Assembly (NCBI GenBank): GCA_014695295.1
Contig: JACJNY010000017.1
Span: 1-37,632 of the forward strand
From: Microcoleus sp. FACHB-61
GTDB lineage: Bacteria; Cyanobacteriota; Cyanobacteriia; Cyanobacteriales; Microcoleaceae
Length of the DNA: 37,632 bases
Reading direction: 5' to 3'
Made by a program: the position numbers and the translations under genes. Below, in pieces: positions 1-9,148 of the stretch (the stretch's first letter is position 1; every line of letters begins with the position of its first letter). The notes beneath the pieces are model-generated. The model ran no database searches and was not told the DNA's origin. It worked only from the letters and a program-made list of their open reading frames with translations.

Positions 1-261
1 CGTGGCTTTACTGAACCATGTAATTATAGTTCGTTTGATCTGATATTCTCTGCTTTATCCTCCTGAGTGAGTGTCAGTAACATTATACCTCATCTTTCCG
101 AGAAAGGCTATATTTCATCTCAAAGTATTAATTCAGATGTGGTTATTGCCTGTATTGATGCTTTTTTCTCCACAGTACATAAGCCAACGGTGATTGTCAC
201 AGATCAAGCTTCTATTCATACCAGTGATGCTATTGTTGACAAACTTGAAGAGTGGAAACAA

Positions 262-269
262 CGTAATAT
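262..269. repeat. Left copy of the 8-bp target duplication of the IS1-type element
   Basis: CGTAATAT here is repeated at 1118-1125, directly flanking both inverted-repeat ends of the insertion. Deleting the element plus one copy restores the IS630 reading frame. Confidence 0.9.
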
Positions 270-1117
270 GGTAGTGCTTTTATGTAAAGGATGGAGAAAA
301 TTGAGGCGGTTGAGTCTTCAGCATTGCTAATCGGATTTGGTGATTGTAGTCATGAATAAAATTCCAAATAGCGCCAGCCATGATTCTCCAACTTCTTAGA
401 AAACGATAATGTCTTCCTGACTAATCGCGAAATTCGCTGCCTGAGAGTATTATTTAATCGTTCAATGTAACTCGTCAATCCGCTTTCTTTCCCCACAGGC
501 TGATGCCGTGAATGTCGGTAAAACCGCAGCATATGCCTCCCAATGAGCGGTATAAATCTTGGCACTGCAGGCGATAGACACTCGGTAGGGAATCCCATAA
601 TGCAAGAGCCGACTTTAAGGAACGGTCTCCAATATGACATGCGATCACTTCCCGAGTCTTGGCATCCATCGCTAACCAAACCCATTGTTTATTCCCTTTG
701 TTGTCTACTTTCATACCATAGTTCATCCATTTGGACGGTGTGTTTTCCGACTTCTTTTGGGATAACTGTAGCCTTGGGTTCTACGGCAGCGTACAAGTGG
801 TTTACATAATGCAAGAAGCCAGAAGAGAGGAAACACCCATGACTCGGGCAATGCCACCAAGAGAAATCCGTTCAAGGAGAAGCAACTCAATTTTTGCGCC
901 CGGTGTCGGTGTTTTTGGGTTGCCACTTAGGATTTTCGACTTTCCTGGCGACCACAGTCACGACATTTATGGTTTTGTTTCCCGCGACGAGTCATACCAT
1001 TTTTCATCACATCGTCAGAACCACAAGTGGGACAAATCAGATAGGGTTTCATCATGAGACTCCTCAAAAGATTGGCATAGAGCTATTATCCTCTATCCTT
1101 TACATAAAAGCACTACC
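270..1117 (-). mobile_element. IS1-family insertion sequence (848 bp) inside the IS630 transposase
   Basis: The ends are perfect 23-bp inverted repeats at 270-292 and 1095-1117 (first bases GGTAGTGCTTTTATG). Immediately outside them lies the direct repeat CGTAATAT at 262-269 and 1118-1125. An 8-bp target duplication is usual for the IS1 family. Length, ends, duplication and the InsA/InsB-type translation all agree on IS1. The intact ends contrast with the heavily frameshifted transposase inside, so it may be a copy mobilisable only in trans. Confidence 0.9.
350..1055 (-). pseudogene. IS1-family transposase, several frameshifts
   Basis: Read on the minus strand from the ATG at 1055 (or 1052), the translation begins MKPYLICPTCGSDDVMKNG and continues through HKCRDCGRQ, the zinc-ribbon N-terminus of IS1 InsA-type proteins. 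Later blocks occur in changing frames: ISLGGIARVMGVS, then VNHLYAAVEPKATVIPKEVG, then VDNKGNKQWVWLAMDAKTRE, then the InsB-type C-terminus SYIERLNNTLRQRISRLVRK followed by TLSFSKKLENH. At least four frame changes separate them, far more than the single programmed frameshift of classical IS1, so this is a decayed gene. Confidence 0.85.
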
Positions 1118-1125
1118 CGTAATAT
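1118..1125. repeat. Right copy of the 8-bp target duplication of the IS1-type element
   Basis: CGTAATAT, identical to 262-269 and abutting the right inverted repeat that ends at 1117. Confidence 0.9.
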
Positions 1126-1307
1126 TACTCTTTTTGAGCTGCCTTCTTACTCTCCTGAATTAAATTTAATTGAAATTTTATGGCGGTTTATTAAGTATGA
1201 ATGGATTGAGATATCTGCTTACAAGAGTTGGGGAACTTTTGTTACATCTGTGGAAAAAATCCTGAAAGAATTTGGAGAAAACTATGTAATTAATTTTGTC
1301 TAGCTAC

Positions 1308-2321
1308 TTAGTGATAAACAACAGGGGTCGGATCGTAGTAGCAAATCCACCCTTCCGCCAGCACTCTGTACCATAGCTCTGAATCTTCACTGCACCCAGA
1401 TGCCCCTGCACCTAAGCGTTCGTCAAAGTCTCCTAGTAACTCAAAAGCTTCACGCCGAAAAGCCATATTTGCTCCTGCGCCAATGCGCCAAACGGGAGCG
1501 CCTAGGTGTTTCGTATCCTTAAAAAATTCAGCGTCAAAAGTCAGAGATCGGTATCCCCAACCAAAGCCAGTATCACCTTTTTGGAAAATTAATTGGGCTT
1601 CTGTTTCGAGTTCTGCAGGCAGGACGAGGCCGGTTACAGCGATGATCTTGGGTTCGCGGAAGCTTTGTGCAATCCTGGTCACCCAGTCAGGGTGAACGAT
1701 CACATCGTCATCGGTAAACGCAATAATGTCGCCTGTACAGTGGCGGATGCCAGTATTGCGGGCGACGCTTAAACCAGGGCGACGTTCTAATACATATTTG
1801 ACTCCAGGGATCTCGGCCACCAGTTGGCGGGTAGCGTCTGAACTGGGAGCATTATCAATCACGATGAGCTCATGAGCAGGTTGGGATAAATTTTGCAGGG
1901 ATTGCAAACATCGCGTTAATTGTTCTGGCCGATTTCGAGTGGCGATTACGACAGAAACAGATGCGCTGCTAGTCTGGGAAAAGCGTTCCCGCAGCTTGGT
2001 AAGGGGTTGCTCTAAGGCAGTCAGGGCATGAAAGTCCGGGGGCTGGTGCCACGCCCGATTTTTTTTGTAAACTTCTGGCAAAGGCGCTTTAAAACCTTGC
2101 TCTAGGAGGTGGCTGCCGACTGCCGGCGCGATCGCCAGCGCCGCTAAATTCGCTAGTTGTGAAGCCGAGATTGGCAACTGATCCTCTAAAATCTCCCGTT
2201 CGCCAAGGGGGATATTATGCCACCAAAACACTACATACACTCCGGCGTAGTTGGAAATCAAGGGCAATTCAGGAATCTTTTCGCTCAATTCGACATTGAG
2301 AACTTTCCAAGGCTTGCTCAC
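1308..2321 (-). pseudogene. Family-2 glycosyltransferase, C-terminus cut off by the IS630 insertion
   Basis: 337 residues from a GTG start with GAGG nine bases upstream. Residues 1-120 are a family-specific N-terminal region. The GT-A fold starts at about 122 (VSVVIATRNRPEQL), with the nucleotide-sugar/metal motif TDDD at 203-206 and an acidic catalytic pair SEDSE near 311-315. It resembles the protein at 3401-4657, which continues for about 95 residues past the equivalent of VVYH; here the frame ends at VVYH followed by TAA at the IS630 junction. The GT-A catalytic core is nearly complete, but the C-terminal helical part that typically helps membrane or acceptor binding is gone. It is the last gene of the minus-strand polysaccharide operon, 35 bp after its neighbour. 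Truncation is inferred from comparison with the paralogue; loss of activity is likely but not certain. Confidence 0.8.
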
Positions 2322-2356
2322 AGAAATTACCTCAAGAAATACTATTTATGAGCTGT

Positions 2357-3340
2357 TTAGCCAGCTAATTTTGCACGGCCCAATAGCAAGCTGCGTTCTT
2401 CTCGGCTCATGCGAACCACACGGCTAATTCCGGCCCACTTACCGCGGACAAAACTCCCGTTTATCTCGACTTCCGCTGGATTCATCCGCCCCAAAGCTGC
2501 TCTTAAAGATTGAATCAGGACATTTTGGGAAGCTTTCACCGCATCGATAATAAATTTCAACAGCCAATCTCGATAAGAACCAGACCAGAGAAGAGAATCG
2601 CCCAAAACTTGAGAGGTTCCTAGACCATAGTTAATGTCGATCAAGTATTTTTGAGAAGTACGCCTAGCCGGAATAAAGTGCCTTAACTTACAGTCGGGAG
2701 TGTACCACAGGTCGTATCCTGCTCCGTAAATCCGCAAAGCGATTTCCACATCTCCCCCTGAGATGAGCTTGGTTCCGGTGCGATCCTGAAGTAACGGTTT
2801 ATCGATCCAGCCAGTATGAGCGAGGGCTGATCTATTCAGAACTAATCCTGCTCCCACTAGACAAGATTTTTTTTGGGGTTCTGTACCGTGTTCTTGTTGA
2901 GCGAAGGAGTACCCATAATTTAATACATATTGGGCTGGTAGAGTTTCCCAATCTAAAATCACTCGACCGCCAAAAGCGCCGCAGTCGGGATGAGCTGCTG
3001 CAAATCTAACAGCTTGTTCCACCCAATCTTCTGCCAGGAAGCAATCGTCATCTACAAAAGCAATCCAATCAGCAGTTGTATTTTGAACACCGCAGTGGCG
3101 GGCATAGGTTAATCCTTGCTGTGTTTCTGATACTGTAGAAAGCTGGGGAATTTTGCCCAACACTCGATATTTTTCGACAATTTTTTGCGTATGATCCGTG
3201 CAATTATTGTCAACTACTAAAACCCTCCACTCTAGCTTGGGTGAAACTATTTGTTGAGAAAGAGCTGAGAGAGCTTTGTCTAAAAGGGGAGCATTGTTAT
3301 AAGTACAAATGACGATATCAATCGGCGGAAGGTTACTCAT
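2357..3340 (-). CDS. Family-2 glycosyltransferase
   Basis: 327 residues, ATG start. The N-terminus IDIVICTYNNAPLLDKAL is the first beta strand of a GT-A fold; DNN near 44-46 and the metal/nucleotide-sugar motif VDDD at 96-99 follow, with GGDVEIALR as the likely acceptor-side acidic motif. GT2 enzymes of this type move one sugar from a nucleotide donor to a lipid-linked or growing glycan on the cytoplasmic face of the membrane; sugar and linkage cannot be read from sequence. It resembles the hormogonium-polysaccharide type of cyanobacterial glycosyltransferase (HpsE-like), but I would not assign that name. It is fourth in a five-gene operon, 60 bp after the preceding gene. No internal defects are seen. 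Confidence 0.85.
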   Translation of the reverse strand: MSNLPPIDIVICTYNNAPLLDKALSALSQQIVSPKLEWRVLVVDNNCTDHTQKIVEKYRVLGKIPQLSTVSETQQGLTYARHCGVQNTTADWIAFVDDDCFLAEDWVEQAVRFAAAHPDCGAFGGRVILDWETLPAQYVLNYGYSFAQQEHGTEPQKKSCLVGAGLVLNRSALAHTGWIDKPLLQDRTGTKLISGGDVEIALRIYGAGYDLWYTPDCKLRHFIPARRTSQKYLIDINYGLGTSQVLGDSLLWSGSYRDWLLKFIIDAVKASQNVLIQSLRAALGRMNPAEVEINGSFVRGKWAGISRVVRMSREERSLLLGRAKLAG

Positions 3341-3400
3341 ATTTAACTGTTTTTTCCTGCGTTCACTATGAAACAGATTTCAGAAATAACTCTCGTAATT

Positions 3401-4657
3401 TTAGGTAAATTGTTGCCTAATTTTTTCAATCCGTTTTAAAGATCGGGGATATTCCCCAAACAGACCCACGACACCCCCCCAAAACTCGGCTATAATCATG
3501 GGCGGAGGCAATACATGGCAGCCTCTCACACTTTTTTGCAACTGATTTAACTGATTGGCAAACCACCAGGCTACAAGCCAGCGCAATTTCGAACGATCGC
3601 TAGGATCTGTCTGATAAGATTTTACGACAAAAGCCATAAAACCTAAGCCCCACGTCCAATACTGGCGGCGCAGTTTTTCATATTCCCGGCGGTGTTGGTG
3701 AAACACCAGATAGCGAGGCTCATAGACTAGGGGATAGCCAGCGCGAACAACTCGATAAAAAATATCTAAATCGCCACCGCCGGGGAGGGGCGCACCTGTA
3801 TCCAGTGCATCATCAAATCCCCCTAATTTCAGTAAAACATCTCGGCGAAACGCCATATTGCAGCCGGCTCCAAATATGCCAGCACCACAGGGGTATAAGG
3901 GAAATATGCCACTCGCACAGGGGTATAAGTAATCGTTGTAGGGCAATGTTTTGCCAAAGCGAATTTTCTCAAAGCCACGTCGAAAGCCTCCCCTGCTTTC
4001 AAATAAAATTTGGGCTTCAGTCACTAACTCATAAGGCAGCACTAACCCTGTAAAACCTCCAGCATCAGGATTTTCTGCCCAAGCTTCCATCAAGCCTTTC
4101 AGCCATTGGCGATCGGGCGTGACATCATCGTCAAGAAAGGCTAATAGTTCGCCAGTCGCCTCCTGCAAGGCGCGATTGCGAGCGAAGTCTAAACCGGGTT
4201 TTGGTTCCCGGGCATAGCGAACTCCTGGTAGAGAGTCTACCAATTCCTTCGTTCTTTCATCAGAAGGTGCATTATCAATTACTAACACTTCAAAGTAAAG
4301 CTTTTCACCCGAAATAGGTGTTTGCAACTTTAGTAAATGTTGCAAGCACCGCGCCAGGTTGTCCGGCCGATCTTTCGTACAAATTGCTACTGTCAGCGCC
4401 GGAAAGGGAGCGCGATTTTCGGCAGGAGTTAGCTCTTCTCTAATCGCTTCCTGAAGTAACTTAATGCCGACCTCCCGTTCAATCATTTTAGCTAAATCTT
4501 CAGGAGAAAGGACGCTCTTTGGAGGAAGAGGCTGCATGATCAAACCAACAGCTTTATCTTTGCGCCGTACAACTAAGGCAATTCCTGTATCCTCCTCAGA
4601 AATTTTCAGATTTGGGAGGGGCTGTGTCACTTCAATGTCAAGGATGGGATAAGGCAT
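3401..4657 (-). CDS. Family-2 glycosyltransferase with extra N-terminal region
   Basis: 418 residues, ATG start. Residues 1-85 form a non-catalytic N-terminal region, shared in style with the truncated paralogue at 1308-2321. The GT-A domain starts at LTVAICTKDRPDNL (about 88), with the FLDDD motif at about 174-178, a GAGCNMAFRR acceptor-side block and GGGDLDIFYRV near 295-305. The C-terminal 110 residues are helical and basic (YWTWGLGFMAFVVKSY), plausible for membrane association. It probably adds one sugar during assembly of a surface polysaccharide or lipid-linked glycan. It lies 33 bp downstream of the ABC exporter. A short duplicated stretch is visible around 3890-3930, giving YPCASGIFPLYPCGAGIF in the protein: two near-copies of one peptide, a probable small tandem duplication. 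Confidence 0.85.
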   Translation of the reverse strand: MPYPILDIEVTQPLPNLKISEEDTGIALVVRRKDKAVGLIMQPLPPKSVLSPEDLAKMIEREVGIKLLQEAIREELTPAENRAPFPALTVAICTKDRPDNLARCLQHLLKLQTPISGEKLYFEVLVIDNAPSDERTKELVDSLPGVRYAREPKPGLDFARNRALQEATGELLAFLDDDVTPDRQWLKGLMEAWAENPDAGGFTGLVLPYELVTEAQILFESRGGFRRGFEKIRFGKTLPYNDYLYPCASGIFPLYPCGAGIFGAGCNMAFRRDVLLKLGGFDDALDTGAPLPGGGDLDIFYRVVRAGYPLVYEPRYLVFHQHRREYEKLRRQYWTWGLGFMAFVVKSYQTDPSDRSKLRWLVAWWFANQLNQLQKSVRGCHVLPPPMIIAEFWGGVVGLFGEYPRSLKRIEKIRQQFT

Positions 4658-4690
4658 AAATAATTCACCAACTTACTCTTAGTTTTGTAC

Positions 4691-6487
4691 TTAGTTTTGT
4701 ACGTTGCGGTGTTGCAAGTGATAAAGCTTGGCGAAGAGGCCGTCAAGTTTCAGCAAATACTGGAGGTTACCTTGTTCGATCGCCCTGCCATTTTCCATCA
4801 CAATAATTTTATCCGCATTTTCAATCGTCGATAAGCGGTGAGCAATGACAATAACGGTACGATTCTGGCTGAGCGTGTTGAGCGCTTCCTGAATCAAGTT
4901 TTCGGCAATACTATCCAGAGCATTCGTTGCTTCATCCAGAATTAGAATATCTGGGTTGCGGACAATCGCGCGAGCGAGGGCAATGCGCTGCCTTTGCCCA
5001 CCAGAAAGGCGAACGCCGCGATCGCCCACTTTCGTGTCATACCCTTGCGGCAGTTGGCTGATAAAATCGTGAGCATTGGCAAGTTTTGCCGCCTCAAAAA
5101 TTTCTGCCTCGGTTGCTTCTAAACGCCCGTAGGCGATATTATCCCTCACCGTCCCGCTAAAGATGTGGACATCTTGGCTGACAATCGCAATTCCTTTCCG
5201 CCAGTCCATTAAATTCAGTTCTTTTAATGAGCAGTCGTCAACATAAATTCCTCCTGACGTTGGCTCGTAAAAGCGGCAGAGGAGGCTGATTATCGTAGAT
5301 TTTCCCGCACCCGACGGCCCCACTAAAGCAGTCGTTTGGCCGCGTTTGAACTCGATGGAGACATCCTCTATTGCCGGCCGATCTTCAGGATTGTAAGTTA
5401 AGGAAACTGACTCAAAATAGATCGCCTGCTTCAACTTGTCAAAGGGAACGGTACCAGAGCGGATGTAAGGTTTATCAGAAGTGTCTAAAAAAGACATCAC
5501 CACTTCAGCAGAACTGGCGGTAGAGACTAAACCTAGCCTCGCGACATCTAGCTGTTGCACCTGCGGTTGCAAGCGGTAGAGGATGAATAAAAAAGTCAGC
5601 AGCGTTGGCATAGCTGACTGGTTTTGCAGGAGGGCGATCGCCAAAATTGCTAACAGGAGGAGTGCGGAAAAAACTTCATAGAGCGGATTGATGAGCCCTC
5701 CCAGCATATCGAGTTGCAAAAAGGTGTTTCATACCTGCTGGGAAGCGCGATCGAAGCGTTCTTGCTCGTAAGTTTCCCGCCCAAAGGAGCGGATGGTTCT
5801 CATCCCCCCTAATCCCTCCCACATTCGGACAGCGAGCTGAGAATTGGCGTCTACCGCTTGCTGTGCCAGATGTTTGACTCGGCGCGTCACAAACTGGATG
5901 AACTGTGAGATGAGGAAGAGCGCTATACTGATAATTAAGGTGAGTTGCCAAGAGATGAGCAGTAACAGCGTCGCCAGGACAGTAATCGTACAAGCAGACG
6001 TAATCAAGTTAACAAACAAACTCAAAGCTTTGCTAGTTTGCCAACTCTCTGTTGCCAAAATATTCATAATCTTTCCCGATTCGCTGCGCTCTAAGAAAGA
6101 GTAGCTAACGGTTAAAGTTTGGTTAAAAATTTGGCAGCGCAATCGGTTGCTAATTCGCGAATTTAACCAAGCAAAAAGCAGAGAATTACTATAGACAATC
6201 AGGTTTTTGATGAGGATGCTGACTAAAATACAAGATGGGATGATTAAGACGCGGTAGCCAGCAGGAACACCAGCGAATATCTTGTTCAGAGAATCAATGA
6301 AAGAATTGCCAGTTACAGCCTGAGCTTGTTCTTGCTGTAAAGTTTGCAAAAATGGAATGAATAAGCTAATGCCAAAGCCGTCAGAAAGGGAAGCAAGCAT
6401 ACCCAAGGAAATCATTGCTGGGATTGCCCAAGGGTAAAGCTTGAGGAGGGGTAGCAGAGTTCTAATAGCCTTAATCTCTTTTTTCAT
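4691..6487 (-). pseudogene. ABC exporter (MsbA/lipid-polysaccharide type) with an in-frame TGA at codon 253
   Basis: The 5' part (6487-5729) encodes 252 residues with an ABC transmembrane domain: hydrophobic spans near 17-37, 80-100, 155-200, and the coupling segment MRTIRSFGRE. It ends at TGA 5731-5729. Reading straight on in the same frame (from TTG 5719) gives the last membrane segments and a full nucleotide-binding domain: Walker A GPSGAGKST at about 390-398, signature LSGGQRQR at 494, Walker B ILILDEA at 514-520 and H-loop His at 550. So the gene is one 599-codon frame with a single stop, explained by CGA to TGA. The start overlaps the stop of the upstream glycosyltransferase (TAATG). 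It would flip or export a lipid-linked glycan using ATP. It could be a genuine pseudogene, a sequencing error or a read-through codon; the sequence cannot decide. Confidence 0.8.
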
Positions 6488-7677
6488 TAAGACAACTCTG
6501 CCTTTGTCGGTGGCGTGGCGCTAATGTTCACTTGAGGGAGCGTGTCAATATTTGGTTGATTTCGCTTGACAAGGAGGGAAATTGAGCGGTGAAAAATGTT
6601 CCCTATCGTTACCATTAATTGGATTTTTTTGCGCCGGTTCTCTACCAACACCTCCCGGCCGATCGGTTGGTTCTCAGAAGATGGCGTATCTTCTACTCTC
6701 ACAGGTGCATCTAGAGCATCCTGATGTTTCCCAGACTGGGATAATAGGTTTAAAACGCTCTTTCCCAATACTATGTAAAAGCCAGAACGTAATAAGGGTG
6801 AGATGCACTCAGTTTTTAAAGCTTGGAATAACCAAAAGAGCGCGGTGCGATCGCGGCCGTTGCGGCTGCTTTGGTTCGCTAAGTACAGCAAAAAATTACT
6901 CGTAGATAATCGGTGCAGGAAATCGGGAATTTCGGGATGCCGTTGCTTGGCAGCTTGCAGCATCAAAGATTGAGAATTCGCCATTGTCGTATAGTTGGTA
7001 GACATAGTGTTATACATCCTGCGATAGCCAATGGAAAATTCCGGCACGGCTCGAAATTGATAAAGCTCTGCTATCCGCAGGTACAAGTCCCAGTCTTCAC
7101 AGCCTTGAGCATTCCTTTCCTTCAATGTCTTGTCATAAACCCCCACCTTTTCCAAACAACTGCGACGGATCATAGAAGCACTCGCGTTTCCTATAAAGTT
7201 GTGGCAGATTAGGGTTGCGTACACGTCACCTTCAATTCTAAAAGACCGGAATCCTCCTGTTAGCAATCCTTTTTCATCCAAGTCCACTGTCCACGAATAG
7301 ACCACCCCTACTTCTTCCCCTCCCTCCAACATAGATTGAACTTGTTTTTCTATGTTTTCAGGATACCAAATATCATCGGCATCAATGGGGGCAATATATT
7401 CTCCTCTAGACTTTTCAATTCCTAAGTTTCGAGCAGCAGCGACTCCAGAATTTTGCTGTTTCAGAAGCTGGACGCGAGAATCTTTCTTGCCAATTTTTTT
7501 TACAATTTCAGAGGTTCGATCCTGGGAACCGTCATCGACTACTAAAACTTCAATTGCTGGATAAGTTTGAGCTAGAACAGATGTCAGAGTTTCTTCAATA
7601 AATGGCTCAGCGTTGTATGCAGGGATAATGACTGAGACGAGAGGCAAAGAGGGGGATTTTTGAGAATCGGGCTGCAT
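6487..7677 (-). CDS. Family-2 glycosyltransferase, first gene of the polysaccharide operon
   Basis: 396 residues, ATG start. The GT-A domain begins at VSVIIPAYNAEPFIEETL (residue 14), with VVDDGSQDRT at 46-55 and the DxD-type motif PIDADDIWYP at 97-106. The acceptor-side region includes EDWDLYLRIAE. Residues beyond about 300 are low-homology, basic and helical. It transfers a sugar to a glycan or lipid carrier in the cytoplasm; the substrate is unknown. The stop codon TAA overlaps the ATG of the ABC exporter (TAATG), so the two are probably translationally coupled. It is followed by four co-directional genes with short gaps, and preceded by about 1.5 kb without a gene, so the operon promoter should lie just upstream of 7677. 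Confidence 0.85.
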   Translation of the reverse strand: MQPDSQKSPSLPLVSVIIPAYNAEPFIEETLTSVLAQTYPAIEVLVVDDGSQDRTSEIVKKIGKKDSRVQLLKQQNSGVAAARNLGIEKSRGEYIAPIDADDIWYPENIEKQVQSMLEGGEEVGVVYSWTVDLDEKGLLTGGFRSFRIEGDVYATLICHNFIGNASASMIRRSCLEKVGVYDKTLKERNAQGCEDWDLYLRIAELYQFRAVPEFSIGYRRMYNTMSTNYTTMANSQSLMLQAAKQRHPEIPDFLHRLSTSNFLLYLANQSSRNGRDRTALFWLFQALKTECISPLLRSGFYIVLGKSVLNLLSQSGKHQDALDAPVRVEDTPSSENQPIGREVLVENRRKKIQLMVTIGNIFHRSISLLVKRNQPNIDTLPQVNISATPPTKAELS

Positions 7678-9148
7678 TGGTTTTTAACAAAATTTTTCAA
7701 AATTTTTGTTGCTTTCTAGATTGGCAGCTCTCCCTTATACTCCTCGCAGTCAGGACTTACACAGTTGGTGGAAGAGACAGCCAAGATCCGTTGGCAATAA
7801 TTCTAGCCCATTCTCAATTCAACGTCAATGGTATATAGCACGTCTAAATGAGTTGTTCAAATCAATAAAATGGTAATAGACTAAAACTAAAAGCCATATT
7901 TTTAGAGTTACAGAGATGTCAATTTATAAAATTCAGGAGGGCAAATAAAAGCTTCAGAAGTTACAAAAATTTGTTTATAGCCAGAAGGATTTAACCTGGT
8001 TACATAAGTTTACCTGGGCTTATAGTAATCCTATCACTGTGTCAAATCTTATTCAAAACCTTTACATGAGTTAATGGTTATATTAGCGAATGTCTCCGGT
8101 ATTACTACTTGTAAATATCTTAATTTATCTAGTATAGGACTTAGGAATTGACAAAATATTTTTATTGTGCATACCTAGAAAAGATGTGAGTACAGTTCGT
8201 AAAAGAAATAGACTTGAGTAAAATTATTCAAGGTATCATGGGAGAAAAAACATTAGAACCAGAACTAAGCCATCCACCGCATTGTGCGACGTGGAAAAGT
8301 ACACATATTTTATGTTATCAGAATCAAAATATTCCGGTTGTTGTGGGTTAGGAATGAAAAATTAATCAAGTTATTAATTTTTCATTCCTAATTCCACCCC
8401 ATCCCTATTTTTGAGCCTCAATGGCTGCATACTTTCTTTTCTATTTTTACGATCGAGAGTTATAAATATTTTTCATTTCTGACTCAATTGAACTAGAAGA
8501 AAACATGGATTTAGATGTAAAGTAGTGTAGTGGAGTAACACAAATCGTTGCAAGTTTCTATCAGTTTTGGTAAAATACGCAATCTAGTGGAGTTCTTCAT
8601 TATATCTGACAATTTATCAAGTTATTGAATTTTAATTTTTAAGTCTACGCCAATTTGGGCATCAATTCAATTATGCTAGAGGTGCTTTTTTTTTCAGCGA
8701 GTTATCTCGCAACACGCGGTCAATGGGAAACTACAACATCGGTTATTTTATCTGAATTTGCTAACTTATCCATTCTTCGATGCACCGGGCATTTAAAAGC
8801 TATTAATTGCTGCATTGTTTTTAGTTTCACAGGTGGTAATTGCTGCGGGATCGTTTGGGGAGAAAAACAATTTTGTTGAATAATAGAGTTTGATTAATTA
8901 ACCGCAGAGAACGCAGAGAGCGCAGAGAGAGAAGTAAGAGTGAGTAGGGTGCGTCTGCTTTGAGCCGTCAATTAGTGAGAGAATAATTCGCTGCTGACGC
9001 ATTCTACAACTAAAAAACAGGTAAGATGCCTGTTCCACAAAGAGTGAGTTTTCTTTTGGGGTGGGCAGGAGAACCCGCCCGTAAAAGGCTTATTGAGAAT
9101 GGTGCAATATCTCAGATATGAGCAAGGTGCGCGGTGCGCACCCGAAGA
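7678..9148. other. Gene-poor AT-rich region between the polysaccharide operon and riboflavin synthase
   Basis: No frame here has a recognisable family, a good ribosome binding site and reasonable composition. The stretch 8230-8350 reads on the plus strand as a short peptide ending SHPPHCATWKSTHI, with no start context that convinces me; it may be a gene or transposase remnant. A perfect hairpin sits at 8349-8390. From about 8900 the sequence changes to dispersed cyanobacterial repeats: a CGCAGAGA-type run near 8900-8935 and a degenerate GTAGGGTGCGTC palindrome at 8945-9006. The 74-codon frame at 8655-8879 looks non-coding. Confidence 0.6.
8349..8390. repeat. Perfect 18-bp inverted repeat with 6-base loop
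   Basis: TAGGAATGAAAAATTAAT (8349-8366) pairs exactly with 8373-8390 across the loop CAAGTT. It is not followed by a T run and lies far from any gene end, so a plain terminator is unlikely. It may be the remains of a mobile-element end or a transcribed hairpin. Confidence 0.8.

Larger units (their letters stand above)
1..1303 (+). pseudogene. IS630-family transposase, interrupted and with an upstream in-frame stop
   Basis: The readable coding blocks are 67-269 and 1126-1303, both plus strand. The first holds the second catalytic Asp context VIVTDQASIHTS. The second holds the conserved LPSYSPELNLIEILW block with the catalytic Glu and ends at TAG 1301-1303. If the 270-1117 insertion and one copy of its 8-bp duplication are removed, the frame runs straight through (EEWKQRN joined to ITLFELPSYSPE), so the interruption is clean. 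Reading the same frame upstream, a TGA at 64-66 precedes VSVSNII, which suggests an additional nonsense change, possibly of an Arg codon. The protein would have cut and joined the ends of its own element; it is now inactive. The N-terminal part is outside the window. Confidence 0.8.
1..1310 (+). mobile_element. IS630-family element, left end outside window, split by an IS1-type insertion
   Basis: Two blocks of an IS630-type (DDE/Tc1-mariner-like) transposase flank the 270-1117 element. The right boundary is inferred at the TA of 1309-1310, because IS630 elements insert at and duplicate TA and because the neighbouring glycosyltransferase reading frame stops exactly there. The left end, with its inverted repeat, lies beyond base 1. 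The boundary is an inference; the transposase homology is read directly from the translation. Confidence 0.75.

Noticed and set aside
5676..5993. Frameshift as the cause of the split ABC exporter
   Set aside because: Both halves are in the same frame, so a nonsense change fits and an indel does not.
8655..8879. 74-codon plus-strand frame as a gene
   Set aside because: No ribosome binding site, no family features, Cys/Ser-rich low-quality composition, inside an AT-rich desert.
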